A stretch of 64,000 bases of DNA from contig NC_053043.1 of assembly GCF_003473485.1 (NCBI RefSeq), forward strand, positions 8,132,001 to 8,196,000, read 5' to 3'. The position numbers and the translations under genes were made by a program. Positions within the stretch are counted from its first letter, which is position 1; each line of letters starts with the position of its first letter. The notes beneath the pieces were generated by a model, which saw only the letters and a list, made by a program, of their open reading frames with translations, was not told where the DNA came from and did not search any database. Source of the stretch: Medicago truncatula (lineage: Eukaryota > Streptophyta > Magnoliopsida > Fabales > Fabaceae). Below are positions 21,601 to 33,919 of this stretch, piece after piece.

Positions 21601-24131
21601 CTATAGGTCTTTGCTAAACCGAGTCTTCGGGGCATTCCGTAAACATTTTAAATTAAATAATTATTTTTTAAAAATGTTAAACTTTTCAATTTTTAATGTA
21701 CCGATAACATAAACTTTTATAAAAATTTAACATTAAAGATTTTTAACTAGTATTTCAAGAATACTAGTTAGCATTTCCCTCTTTTGATTTTGAAAAATCG
21801 CTATCCTTACTTCATGCGTTGTCTAAATTTGGTTTCATGTTCATCATGTGCCAATAAGAAATCCATACAGATGCAAGTACCTTCTATGTATAGTTATGTG
21901 GTTCTGCTCCCTTTTAATTAACCACCACATATTTCATGTCCTTAGTGGTGGGTCGTGTCAATATCTCAATTATATCTTCTTTTAATTTCTTTTCTATAAG
22001 CTCAATGTTATCTATCTTGTGGTAAACAGTTTGCACATTTTAAATTTAAAATATAGAAATGATATTTGTACAATTATTTTATGACAACTTTTTTTCATAC
22101 TTACATTATATTTTTATTATTTTTTTCTCTCTATTGTTTTTAACCAGAGAGAAAGAGAAATTTATCATAAAAATTGTGACAAATAGTAGTTCAAATATCA
22201 CTACTCTTTAAAATATGATTTTTGCGTATAAAAGTCATTTTGTTAAGAATAGCGAACTCACTTTGTATGTTCAATAAATTATTTGATAGAGAATAATTAT
22301 CACCAATTAACAATAGAATTTTTCTTCTTATATAGTAATTATGAAAACATAAATTTAGAGGAATAATTGTAGATTTGAAAATAGAAGTATAGATGATATT
22401 GATGAGATTTGCATGTATTCAATCAAAAAGAAAATGTTAGAATGAGTGTTGCTATGTATTGTGAGTATAATTCAGTTGGTAGATATCCGTTTATAAGGGA
22501 TTAAGTTAAATTTACGACTCCCCATCGATTTTTATACTTGAAAAATATGATATTTTAATAACTATATATTAATTGATAAAAATAATGAGTGGTGTTACTT
22601 GTTAGCACTATTTAATAAAAAAATTATAACGAAAATGAAATATATATTTTCAGTATTATTAAATTTATGAAGGCCTTGTGTTTTTTTTTCTTTTTTTGAA
22701 CCCTTATGAGGAATATGTTAGTAATATAAACTTTGACAGGTAGAGAAATAAAACTTGACTAAAAACTATTTTACTTGAAATTAAATTTTTATATATAATG
22801 TTTTTTTTAAGCTTTTATATATAATGTTTATTTCATTAATTTTTCAAAGTATATTCCCATCATTCTCATTATTTGTGTTAGCATCGTTAATAGTCATAAC
22901 TCATGTGCACCCCACTTCACGTGCTCACACACTCCCAATCACGTGTGCTCACACAACACATTCACACTTTCTCACTCAATCAACATCAGATGCTCACACA
23001 GCACATTCAATCCTTTTCCACTTTTTTACATTTCATTTTGCAAACGTTTTTTATTAAAACTGAATTTTCTCTGACATAATTTAAATTGGATATTTTTTTT
23101 CTCAAATATTTTTTTCCAAAATAAATTTTGTTTCGATTATATTATATTAAGTCCTTTTACATTTTTACTTACGAGTATTTTTGGAAAGACATTATTAATT
23201 AAATAGAGTACAATGTTATTAAATTTATTTTCATTTGAGTCCATCAAACATACTTATTTTTTTGGCTTATATCGAAGATTCGTGTAGTATTTGTTTGTAT
23301 TTTAAATATAACGTGAAAGATTTTAAAATATAAACTTTCGATTTTAGTTATCAAAAAAAATTTCTTCAATTTTTATTTTTAAAATATTTTTCTTCAACAC
23401 TCATACTATGTGGCTAACATAAGTTCACATCATATTTGTCGCATGGACTTTGCTAAATAACGTGAAAGATTTTGTTATTTTTAGTTGTCCAAAATAATTT
23501 ACAATCGAAAGTTAAAGATCGATGATTTGAGGTACAAAGATTTATCTAAAATATTAATCTCTCTCAACATAAATTTTTTCATGTGCGATGCATAGAGATT
23601 AAATCTATGGCCAAATCTCTACTTTGTTACCAGGATTCTACTTTGTTACCACATATTTTTATTTATTTATCATTTAAGTTATATTAAGTATTGATATTTA
23701 ATTAGGGTTTCTTTTTTCATCTTCTCCATCTTCTTTTTTTTGAGAGAATCTTCTCCATCTTCTGTCATGTTGCCTTCTTAAATATCTTCTCTCTCTCTCC
23801 CATGTTCTCAACTTCTCATATTATATGAAGATAACTATAAAATCATGTTTGGGTAAAACTGGCAACAACAAATTTGAAAGGAAAAAAAGGTTAAAATGAG
23901 AATTTATTTGTTGATCTGACAAGTAAACTGTGTTCAAAACATGACTCTAAAGTGCAAATAGAGAATAAGTGATGATGTGATAAATAAAACAAAGAATAAT
24001 AATGGTAACACAATTATAATACAATGATTATGGTGTCATGTTCTTCTATTGAGTTTTGTTTCCTGCATCCCTTGTACTTTGCACTTGCTCCTTCACACAA
24101 GACAGAAAGTCTATGCGCTTATAAAAAAAAT
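21601..24131. other. long AT-rich stretch without genes
   Basis: No open frame has a recognisable domain. The frame at 22824-23057 is a repetitive CACAC/TCACA-rich sequence (degenerate repeats of GCTCACACA at about 22921-23000). Otherwise low complexity. Confidence 0.5.
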
Positions 24132-24519
24132 GTAGGTTTAAATAGGTTTTTCGTCTCTGCAAATATATGTCATTTGAATTTTCGTCTTTGAAGTTACTAA
24201 TCCTTCCAATCTGCCCCTGCAAATATCAATCATTTGACTTTTGGTCCTAATTACATCTGATTAGTAACTTCAAGGACGAAAATTCAAACGACCTATATTT
24301 GCAGGGATGAAAGACCTATTTAAGCAAACCACCTCGTCCAATTATCACTTGCCACATGGACACCACGTCGCTAATGACAGTCCACCTCAGCAAAAAAAAC
24401 CTAATTAGGACCAAAAGTCAAATGATTAATATTTGGGGCAGATTGGAAGGATTAGTAACTTCAGGGACAAAAATGCAAATGACCTATATTTACAAGAACG
24501 AAAGACATATTTAACTCAA
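24132..24519. mobile_element. MITE with extra internal inverted copy of its arm
   Basis: The left arm (about 24132-24250, beginning AGGTTTAAATAGGTTTTTCG) is matched in inverted form by the right arm (about 24403-24519). It is matched a second time in inverted form by 24256-24335. Blocks such as GAAGTTACTAATCCTTCCAA and CATTTGACTTTTGGTCCTAA mark the arms. The ends resemble the GGGTTAAAT family. No transposase and no clear flanking duplication. Confidence 0.75.
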
Positions 24520-25161
24520 AAATGTATTATAAATTTTTCATGTCTTTACAAAAATCTACATAGAAAGTGTCGCATGAACTATCGTTTCTAGAATTTAACA
24601 ATAGAAACTAAAAATGTTGATAAAAAATATTTTAAAAACTAACATACGTGTAGAAATAAAAACAAAAGTTGATAATTGTTTATATGTCTAAAAATCTCAT
24701 TGTTTGCAGAAGTTGGAAAAATTATGTTGTTCATGCCTTGAAAACAAACATAATTGTTTTATGTTTACTTATGTTTTGGTCTACTTATAATATTTTTCAT
24801 GATTATTTTTTTTAAAGTATGCAAATAAATAAAGTACCTTGTAATCATGGAGTTCATCATTACAATAAACAAAATCAAATATTTTCAAATGTCATTAACA
24901 ACATTGTCTAAGTTTCTAACGATGAATTAACTCTTAAAAAATATTTTAGTCTGTATATTTTTTGAACTAATATATTTTTTCTAATGGTTGAGAAACCGTT
25001 GTCATATAGGTTAAGGAAACAATTTTTACGTGTTGTCATTTTTTTTCTAAGTATTTTTTTTTTTTGAGGAAATGTTTTTATCTAAGTTTTAAAAAATAAA
25101 TTTATACTAAAAAACTTAATACTATAACTTTTTCAGACATCATGCTGAAAAACTTAGATAA
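24520..25161. other. AT-rich intergenic DNA, no gene seen
   Basis: No feature can be supported. Confidence 0.5.
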
Positions 25162-25176
25162 AATATTTTTGGCCAA

Positions 25177-25406
25177 GTCCGAAATTTTTTGAAGACGGAG
25201 TTTATTTCTCTTCCCTTCAATTATCATGGGTGGTGGCTTAGTCCGTTTACCATTTTAGGCATTGGCTAAGAGTTTCTTTTCTGTTTTTTGTTTATGATCT
25301 GTTAGGCAACTTTTGTATATATTGTTCTTAACTCTGATGTCCTTTCCTGAGTACGTCTTGTGCTCAGAAAGACTCTTTTGAATCATTTTAGCTTCTTCAA
25401 AAAAAT
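25177..25406 (+). mobile_element. 230-bp 3' end of a LINE with target-site duplication
   Basis: Flanked by the perfect 15-bp direct repeat AATATTTTTGGCCAA (25162-25176 and 25407-25421). It ends in a short A run. Around 25225-25270 it encodes the last residues of ORF2 (WWLSPFTILGIG-stop), close to WWSSPLDCLGIG at the end of the LINE at 1-1606, and the 3' untranslated part is also similar. It is a severely 5'-truncated insertion. Confidence 0.9.
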
Positions 25407-25421
25407 AATATTTTTGGCCAA

Positions 25422-25807
25422 CAGTTAAAAACGTTTGCATAGTTTGGTAACAAATGTATACTAGAAAACGTTGAATTAAAAAAAAAATCTGATTTATATT
25501 TGAAAATTTACTCTCTTGTGAAAAAAGTTTGAGAAAAATATGAAGTATTATTTACATATAAGGATAAAATGAACAGCTTACGCAAATTGATATGGAACCA
25601 ACCTGATTTGGTAGAACATATGTGAATTTTAACAAATTAAATTGAGTGTGTTGAAAAGTGTGCTATTAGTATTATTCATAATTGTTTTGATATATTAGAT
25701 AAAATCTTCTAAAAAACGATGTAATAGATTAGCCTACTTCCTTGCAAAGTTTGTACTATCAAATCCAAAGGGGTGTAGATAAAAGAATCTCTTCCATTTC
25801 TTCGTTG
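25422..25807. other. AT-rich intergenic DNA, no gene seen
   Basis: No feature can be supported. Confidence 0.5.
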
Positions 25808-25821
25808 ACCATTTGTATTTT

Positions 25822-25910
25822 ATTTTTTTTGTAGTGGTCGATGTTTGAACCCCGGACCTTGCATATATTATGCATTGTCCATACCTACTGAGATAAGCTC
25901 ACAAGGACAA
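25822..25910 (-). mobile_element. tRNA-derived SINE, truncated, with target-site duplication
   Basis: Minus-strand sequence GAGCTTATCTCAGTAGGTAT and the B-box GGTCCGGGGTTCAAACAT place it with the SINEs at 15319 and 21056. It is flanked by 14-bp repeats ACCATTTGTATTTT (25808-25821) and ACCATTTATATTTT (25911-25924), differing at one position. Confidence 0.88.
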
Positions 25911-25965
25911 ACCATTTATATTTTGTTAGAGAGAAATGATGTTTGAACAACCATTTTACGACAAT

Positions 25966-26990
25966 TTTTTTTTAACAAAGTAAAATGAAATATATTACCA
26001 TAAAACTAATTCATCATAGCAAAAGATGTGCCAAAATGAATTAGAAAAAGTTAACATAATACAATATTAAAGATACCCAAACAATGAAGAAACATGAAAA
26101 GAAGAGCCGGCGCTAAGAAATTGTTCCCAAACACAAAGGAGGGTATTGTAAAAAAGAATGATAGTCAAAGTAAAAAAATTGATCTTTTGCCTTTAACCAC
26201 CCGAGCGTTAGCAACCTTACTTTCTTCGTAAGATGCTTTAGAGGCAACTCTTCGTATGCTTGAAGATTCTTCTATTTCGTTCATTCTGTATGACCCACAC
26301 ACATGAAAGTCAAATTAAATGCATTGTTAATTGACAATTCTTTGTCAGTCATTCAAGATTACGAAACTGCAGTAAGTGATCTATAATATGAGCCGGATAA
26401 ACTATGTTGATACCTACCCAATGCAAGACCATTGGCCAAATAGACCCATAAGAGCTGCAATTTATGAATAAATGATCTACGTCTTCAACCCAGCCACAAC
26501 CACCCAAACAAAGTTGATCATGATAATGAAACACACCGCGCCTAGTAAGGTTAACTGTTGTATGAATACGATTCTGGAGCAAATGCCAAGCAAAAAGACA
26601 AGTTTGTCATTACAATGAAAATCAGTTAGAAAACGCAACATATCATCCTTTAAATCATCTCAAAAATCCTTTATAAAACTAAAATTAATACCATTAGAAC
26701 CTGGACTTTTGAAACTGTCGCAGTCCCATAGAGCTTGTTTCACTTCTTCGATACTAAAAGGCTTAATCAGATCACCACAAAGAGCTGATGTTAAAATTTT
26801 GACAGAAAAGTTATCCACTCTTGGACGATCAAAGTTACCAGACTGGAAGTGAGTAGCAAAATGATTAAACACCGCTTCTCTAACATTGTCCACACCTTCG
26901 ACTTGAGTATCGTTCACTTGTATGAAAATTATAGAATTAGACCGACACTGAGAGGACACAGTGCTTGTTTTGTTCATATTTTATCTCTGT
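25966..26990 (-). pseudogene. internally deleted LINE ORF2 pseudogene
   Basis: Minus strand. 26660-26977 reads the segment just before the RT palm (FSIEEVKQALWDCDSFKSPG, then NGINFSFIKDF). It is followed within about 100 bp by the zf-RVT region (26349-26582: RIHTTVNLTRRGVF, CGWVEDVDHLFINC). The whole catalytic RT core that should lie between them is missing, so this is an internal deletion. A T run at about 25966-25973 may be the reversed poly(A) tail. No flanking duplication was found. It encodes nothing functional. Confidence 0.8.
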
Positions 26991-27289
26991 TGCTTTAGTT
27001 TTTATGCCATCAATATTTTTATATATTTTGGTCTTCGTATAAGTTTATATGGTTGTTCAAATAACATGAACTAGACCGTCTGTTATATTTTTCTTTCTCT
27101 ATATATATTTTTTATTAAAAAAATATTTCTCCATAAAAATGTGTAAATTTTTTTTATTATTTTACACAATGCCACACGAATTAAACTCACGAAAGTGTAA
27201 AATAATTGTTCATCGAATCGAATAATCGATAAACACACGCAGAATCAAAACCACCGCTAACTCCTCCGGCTCAGCAATCGGAATAGAAG

Positions 27290-30257
27290 ATGTCGACGGT
27301 GTACGTTTTGGAACCGCCGACAAAGGGAAAAGTGATCGTGACCACCACGCGCGGCCCCATCGATATTGAACTATGGCCTAAAGAAGCTCCCAAAGCCGTT
27401 AGAAACTTCGTTCAACTTTGCCTCGAAGGTTACTACGATAACACCATCTTCCACCGTATCATCAAAGGCTTCCTCGTTCAGTGCGGCGATCCCACTGGCA
27501 CCGGCACCGGTACTCATTAACCCTCCTTTTATTCCTCAATTTGATTATTTAGGTTTCTGAAACACTGATACTGACAAGATAGTAATTTAAGAAAATTGAG
27601 ATAATTGAAGGTAATCGCATGTGTCTGTCACGCCTTAAAGGCAATTTTATGAATGAATTGGTTGTGATTGTGTAGGAGGTGAGAGTATTTATGGAGATGT
27701 GTTTGGTGATGAGTTTCATTCGAGGATTAAGTTTAAGCATAGAGGTTTGGTTGCAATGGCGAATTCTGGAACACCGAATTCTAATGGAAGTCAGTTTTTC
27801 GTTACTCTTGATCGTTGTGATTGGCTTGATCGGAAGCATACCATTTTCGGAAAGGTAAATTGCCAAATTTCAATGTTTATGTAGCTAAGTTATTCTCATC
27901 ATCATTATTATTAGGAGAAGTAGAGGTAGTAGTGGTAGTATGCAGGATTGTAAATAGAGGTTGTAACATCGGCTTGGGTCCTCTACGAAGCCCTGACACA
28001 TACACCAGACACAACATTGAGTCTGCATTGGTAATAGTTTGAGAAAATGACAAATTGAATATAATCACATGCGCTAGTGTCAGACACTGACACATTTAGG
28101 ACACCAGACACACCATCAATCATAAGTGTCAGTGCTACAGAGGCGGTCCTTGATATTGCGCAGAATTGCAGCCAAATGTGGCTGATGCGGTTGCAATCAC
28201 AATTGTGTTTTGGTTTTGGCAACATCAGAATCCGTTATGTTGTGGCATAGGTCACGGCTGCGGACCTTTATTTAAAACCCCGGTAGTAAGTTTTGTGTTT
28301 CTGATTTTTAGAGATGCATGCGAAGGATTGATTGCTAAATTATTCTCATTAATTATAATTGTCATTGAGGATAGGAGAGGTAGTAATGGTAGAATACAGT
28401 TGTGTTATTGTTTTGGCAACATAAGAAACCATTATGTTGTGGCTTAGGTGCAGTTTGTGGATCTTTATTAAAAAACCTGGTAGTATATTTTGTGTTTGTG
28501 ATTTTTGGATTTATGTGATGGATTGATTGTTATAGCTGTTATTTATTTTTAGGTGACAGGAGATACATTGTATAATCTGTTGAGACTTGGTGACGCTGAG
28601 ACTGATAAGAATGATCGGCCTTTAGATCCCCCAAAGATATTATCAGTTGAGGTAGGTCATGGATTTGTGATTTTGATTAACATTGTATGAAAATTAATTG
28701 AAGAGATTGTTCTAGGTGTTGAGGAACTCTTTTAAAGAGGGATTCTAACCTTCTTGGTGTCTTTGTTAAACTACTTGTTTTAGGTGTTGTGGAACCCCTT
28801 TGAGGACATTGTTCCAAGAACACTTCAGAAACCTCAGACCAAAGCTACACGTGATGGTGATACAGAGGGTAAAAATGAAAAGAAGAAAGGTGTAAAGTGA
28901 GACCTCATTTCTACCTATGATATTAAATTTCTTCTTAGAACTCAATGCAATAGTTTGCTTATTATTATTATTTTTTGTTGCAAATTTAAATTGCAGAAAT
29001 TTGAGTTTGCTTTCATTTGGGGAAGAAGCTGAAGAAGAGGAAAAGGAATTGGCAGTGGTGAAGAAAAAGATTGTGAGCAGCCATGATGTCTTGAATGATC
29101 CTCGCCTTCTAAAGGACGAAAATGCTAATAATGAATTGGTAATAAGGCCTTTCTTGTAGTTTTCCTTCCGATTCTAATATAGCATTCTTGCCTGACACCC
29201 TGCCGCTAATAATTACAATTTTTTTTGTTCTATCTATTTTATGCAAGTTGTTTTTGGCTTACAGCTCCCAAAGTTGGATTGTTATGCAGTTATTTTAATA
29301 AGGGTTAAATAAGTTTTTGGTCCCTATAAATATAGTCAATTTCGTTTTTAGTCCTCATAAAAAAATTGACATGTTTTGGTCCCTATAAAAAATTTCAGCA
29401 TGTAGTTTTAGTCCCTGTAAAATTAAAATTTGTTGAATTATGCTTATACTTTTAAATGATTTTTTAACTACTTGTTTAAAACATTATAAAAAATTTCTCC
29501 GCAAAAAATTAGCTCAAAATTTGATTTTTAGGTCGAAATTTTCATTAGTTTTATCTTGAGACTTTGGAGTTTAAAAATATTCTTACTTAATTCATTACAT
29601 GTTAAAAAATGTAATTTTTATAAAAGAGTTTCTTATAATGTTCTTAACTACGTGCTGGAATTTTTTATAGGGACCAAAATCTATCACTTTTTTATTTATG
29701 AGGACTAAAAACAAAATTTGTTATATTTATAGGGACTAAAAACATATTTAATCCTTTTAATAATTTCACTATGTAAGTTTATATTCGAATAAAAACCTAA
29801 CGGCATAAATTTACATTAAATGGCCTTACATATAAGCTTGCTTTAATTTATTTTGCAGAGTTCATCCGACAGTAAAATAAAAAAAGATCGGCAGTTATCT
29901 GTAAGGGATGCACTTAACTCTAAAAAAGAAGAGCCTCAGAAAGATTCGGAAGCTGATAAATTGGCTCATCTTAATTCCAGTGATGATGATGAAGCAGATT
30001 TTGATACAAGAATGCGCATGCAAATACTCAAAAAGCGGAAGGAACTGGATGTTCTGCCGCCCAAACCAAAGTTGAAAAATGGTACCTGACTTACCTTCCA
30101 TATTATATATTGAAGCTTATAGAATCTCTACCACTAATTTAGGAAGTGTTTGGTTCTGCCGTGGAGTTTTCATAAGCTTAGAACTTTTACATCGAGTTGT
30201 TAGAAGCTTAGAGTAACTTTCAGACTGTCATGTTTATTTACTTGACATCCCAATAGA

Positions 30258-30311
<54 letters not shown>

Positions 30312-33300
30312 CCAATTGTTTGGGTCACTTCCTACTTGATAGGTGTAAGTTTAAATAAATTAAGGTGCTTTGCGAAAGGAACCACGAAGGGGAGTTTGGC
30401 TAGCTGCCACCAAATAAATTGGCCCGGAAGAATGTGGAGGCTGAGCTGGCAGGGAAAGGAGGGAAATAACATTAGTGGGAGAGTTAGTTATCTTTGAAAT
30501 AAGGGGAACTATGATGAGTTCTGTTATAGGAGAGGGAGAGAATAAGGGGTGGTATGAAACAGGTATGGTGACTGAGTTCTGTTATAGGAGAGAAGGAGAG
30601 GGAGAGAATAAGGGGTGGTATGAGACAGGTATGATGACTGAGTTCTGTTATAGGAGAGAGATGGAGTTGGACCACTGATAATACTCTCTGGTGAGGGAGC
30701 CTGTTATAGGAGAGAGATGGAGTTGGACCACTGATAATACTCTCTGGTGAGGGAGCCATTCTGGATAGGGCTGGGTGACATATTCTTCCTGATTTTGTTT
30801 TTCTATTACCAATTTTCATCAATATATAATTTCAGTAGTATTCATCTTATATCTATTCTTTAATCCAAAAACACTTTGAATTATTAATAGAGTTTAATGG
30901 AGGTGCACTATCGGTGTAAAATCATTTTACACCAAAATCCACTGACAATTCATTGTATTGCCACATAAGGCCATTTTAAAATGGCATTTTAAAAATAACC
31001 GTTGAATACTTGACTCTCTCGGTTATCAGTGACCCAGTGTAGTAGTTTACATTGACAGTTTACATATCCCCATTTCTCTTATGAATATAGTTTGATATGA
31101 TTGATGATGATTATGATTAGATTAAACATTAACCATTTATTTATTTGGTAATCCACCATAATTAGGGCCCTTGGCCTACAGTTGGCGCCCGAGGGTATCT
31201 CTACAGGCCACGGCTTAGGCCCTTTTGGACACTAAGACTAATCCCCATAGATCATAGAAAATTAATTCCAAGTGGTTTTGAGTTAACAGTAGAAGAGGGA
31301 ATCAATGGGATGGGGCTTTCCATAGAATCCACTTTTTTCATATTGGAAATTGAGATATTGTAATGCTTCACTTCAGTACATCAAAAGGTACAGTAGTGTT
31401 GGTACTGCCAAGTCTATTGTCCACATAAACAATAAAGTGGAACTGTGTGTGGAAACATAGTAATTTATATTAACATTTATATATGTTAATATGTAAAATC
31501 TGTACACTGTAAATAATATCTCATCATTCCTTCATTTTTTTTATACATTTTCCTTATTCAAAATTATTGTAGTATTGTACTGTTAAGGCTCAGCATCTTA
31601 TCATTTTCATCTGCAGGAAGGTCCAGGTCCAGTCCAGAGAACCGTACTTTGTCAAGAGCTAGGTATTAATTTCAACATTTAGTACTTTAATGTCTGTTTA
31701 GCAGTTGCCACAAGTGCCAATGTGCCAACATTTGAATGGTGATGGTTTAACTTATGGCATAAAACAAACTTAGGGCTTTTAAATTGTATGATTAGAGTTT
31801 CATATATGTGTAGCATGTGGCTAATATTTGTTCTGTTTCCCTATAAGTATTGTGTGGAACAAAACTAAGAACTTGTGCCCATGGAGGACACAAGGTTGAG
31901 GCAATTTTTAGATGGTTTTACTTGGATGCATGTCACATTGAGTTCAAACAAGGAACTTTGCCTTTGCTTAATCTCATACAAGGTTAATAATTCCTAAAGA
32001 TTAAAATGGTTTTGTAGTTCATTCTCCAAAATTTACAGAATAAGTTAAGATTTCTTAATAAATGTTGGATCAGATATTTTTTGCATATAAAATCAGTGAT
32101 AGTTGATATTTCTCTTTAGTAATTGTTGGAGATTTCTTCTTATTCTTGGTGCATTACCTTAGAAATCCATTTCAGGCTGGTCCTTATTCTAGTCTGATAC
32201 TTGAAAGTTGCCAATGTCGAGCACTATCTATTTAGAGAAGCATTATCTGCCAATTGAACTATTTTAAAATGGCTTCTGTTTGGCTTTGCCAGGCACCTCT
32301 GAAGTTTGCTTAATAGATTATAGATATAACAGTTCTATAATAATTTTCAAAATATGGAGTTTAGGATAACTATTTGATGTCCTACATATGTGAGTATGTT
32401 TTGGGGTCGTACTATTATCTTACTGGTTTTTTATCAGTTTGGTAAATGGTTGAATAACTTCTTGCCAGGTCCAACTCCGTAAGTGGTGACGAGGATCAAC
32501 CAAGAGTGGAAAAATTGTCCATGAAGAAAAAGGGAATAGGATCCGAAGCAAGAGCTGAACGAATGGCTAATGCAGATACAGATATGCAGCTTCTGAATGA
32601 AGCTGAGAGAGGAAGACAACTGCAGAAGCAGAAGAAACGCAAACTTCAAGGGCGTGAAGAGGAAGTATGTTATATTTTTTAGTTATTTATACTTTTTGCT
32701 CTCAGTTTTCTTATTCACATTGTATTTTTTCTACCATATAAAATGCTAGAATGTTCTTGACTATCAAGAAATGTGATCAACAACGCATAGTAGCTAGACT
32801 CGTTAAAAAAAAACGCATCGTAAGTAGACTGATAATCTAAAATGATATGGAAGAGCCGCTGGCTATAATTTTGTAGATTAAAAAAGAAATTACCGACCTA
32901 GTTGAACTTATGCCAAATCAATGCTCCGTGACATTTCTCAATTTTGAAAGTGCAAATTATTGTGTCAATGACATAATTGTTGTATTTTACTGACTTGAAT
33001 TGAATCTGAACATTTCTTGTACTTTCTACAAAGAACTGTACAAATATATACAGAAGAGAAAAGATATCCACTTCCTTTTTTTTTTAATAGCAAATATTAG
33101 CAGTTAGTTAAATTAATATTTATTCATTTGTCCGGCAGGGTGGGAGTAGTAGCAATGAACCTGAAACCACATATGTTATGATGTTTATGCTATGTTTTAA
33201 GTTTATAATTTATAATCATTTCTGGGCTTTTTTGGATATATATATATATATATATATGGCCACTTTCAATCACTATTCATTCTTTCAAAAAAAAAAAAAA

Positions 33301-33919
33301 AATCACTATTCATGTGTAACGTTCTTTTTATATCTCTATCTTCAGGTTCTGGCAAAACTTGAGAAGTTTAAAACCAAGGTATCAGCAAAGGAGACACCCA
33401 CAACTGTTGAATCTAAACATGCTAATGATGAGGAATTAACTGACTGGAGTAGTGTTACCTTGAAATTTTCCCCCGGAGTTGGCAAGGTCTGTTTTCTCTT
33501 TTCATTCCATCATATGAAATCATTTCACTTTCCATTTACATTGAAGTTTTTTTAAATACAGAATATTGTCGAAAATTGTGTGCTCAGTAGTTTTATAACC
33601 AAATGTGGAGACATGTTAGTTTTATAATTTGAAATAATTCCTTTTGAATTCTAACCACCAAGTTAATTCTTTCTACAATAGCAATAACACACGTCTTTTT
33701 TAGACGGAGTTGTTCGTATCGATCAAACACACAGTTGTCCCTTTTCTATTGTCTTAAAAAATTTCTGTTAATATGCAGGACCACATGTCTCGCAAAGAGG
33801 ATCCAAATGATTATGTTGTGCATGACCCACTTTTGGAAAAGGGGAAAGAGAAGTTTAATAAGATGCAAGCCAAACAAAAGAGACGAGAACGGGAATGGGC
33901 TGGGAGATCTCTTACTTGA
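27290..33919 (+). CDS. CYP57: cyclophilin CYP57 / CWC27-type spliceosomal PPIase
   Basis: Ten exons: 27290-27509, 27676-27854, 28553-28651, 28784-28896, 28997-29138, 29859-30081, 31617-31662, 32469-32664, 33346-33486 and 33779-33919. All introns are GT-AG and the joins are in phase, giving 499 residues. This is close to Arabidopsis CYP57, which from memory is about 500. Residues 8-170 are the cyclophilin domain with [19 protein letters not shown] (catalytic-type R56), SQFFVTL, and W123 and H128 in [11 protein letters not shown]. The rest is charged, with [12 protein letters not shown], acidic [11 protein letters not shown] and KQKKRKLQ stretches. It ends in [19 protein letters not shown] and [12 protein letters not shown], as in CWC27 proteins. 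The family acts in the nucleus with activated spliceosomes. Introns 2, 5 and 6 carry repeats and transposon pieces. The exon model is mine from splice consensus and homology memory. Confidence 0.93.
28200..28540. repeat. tandem duplication inside CYP57 intron 2
   Basis: About 28200-28335 is repeated at 28400-28535 (offset about 196 bp) with roughly 80 percent identity. Landmarks are TTTTGGCAACAT, TATGTTGTGGC and GATGGATTGATTG. The upstream part (about 27895) also shares the GAGGTAGTAGTGGTAG-like block with 28377. Non-coding. Confidence 0.7.
29302..29754. mobile_element. Mutator-type MITE in CYP57 intron 5, perfect 9-bp duplication
   Basis: The element begins GGGTTAAATAAGTTTTTGGT and ends with the inverted counterpart ATTTAATCC. 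It is flanked by identical 9-bp repeats TTTTAATAA (29293-29301 and 29755-29763). A 9-bp duplication indicates mobilisation by a Mutator-like transposase. It is 453 bp and non-coding. It sits well inside the intron and should not touch splice sites. Confidence 0.92.
30258..30309. repeat. (TA)n microsatellite in CYP57 intron 6
   Basis: About 50 bp of uninterrupted TA. Likely length-variable. Confidence 0.95.
30320..30850. mobile_element. probable LTR-element remnant with tandem repeats, CYP57 intron 6
   Basis: Composition changes abruptly from the AT-rich intron to GGGAGAGTTAGTTAT and GGTGAGGGAGCC sequence, as in legume LTRs. A tandem array fills 30513-30758. Two units share TTCTGTTATAGGAGAG and AATAAGGGGTGGTATGA (period about 60-66 bp), then two share GAGATGGAGTTGGACCACTG (period about 65 bp). 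A start is not defined. A primer-site-like string follows further on, at about 31181. Open frames here are by-products of the repeats. Confidence 0.45.

Noticed and set aside
22824-23057. 77-residue plus frame with H/T-rich repeats
   Set aside because: Follows degenerate CACA repeats. No gene structure around it.
30475-30822. Open frames on both strands in CYP57 intron 6
   Set aside because: Created by tandem repeats of non-coding, LTR-like DNA.
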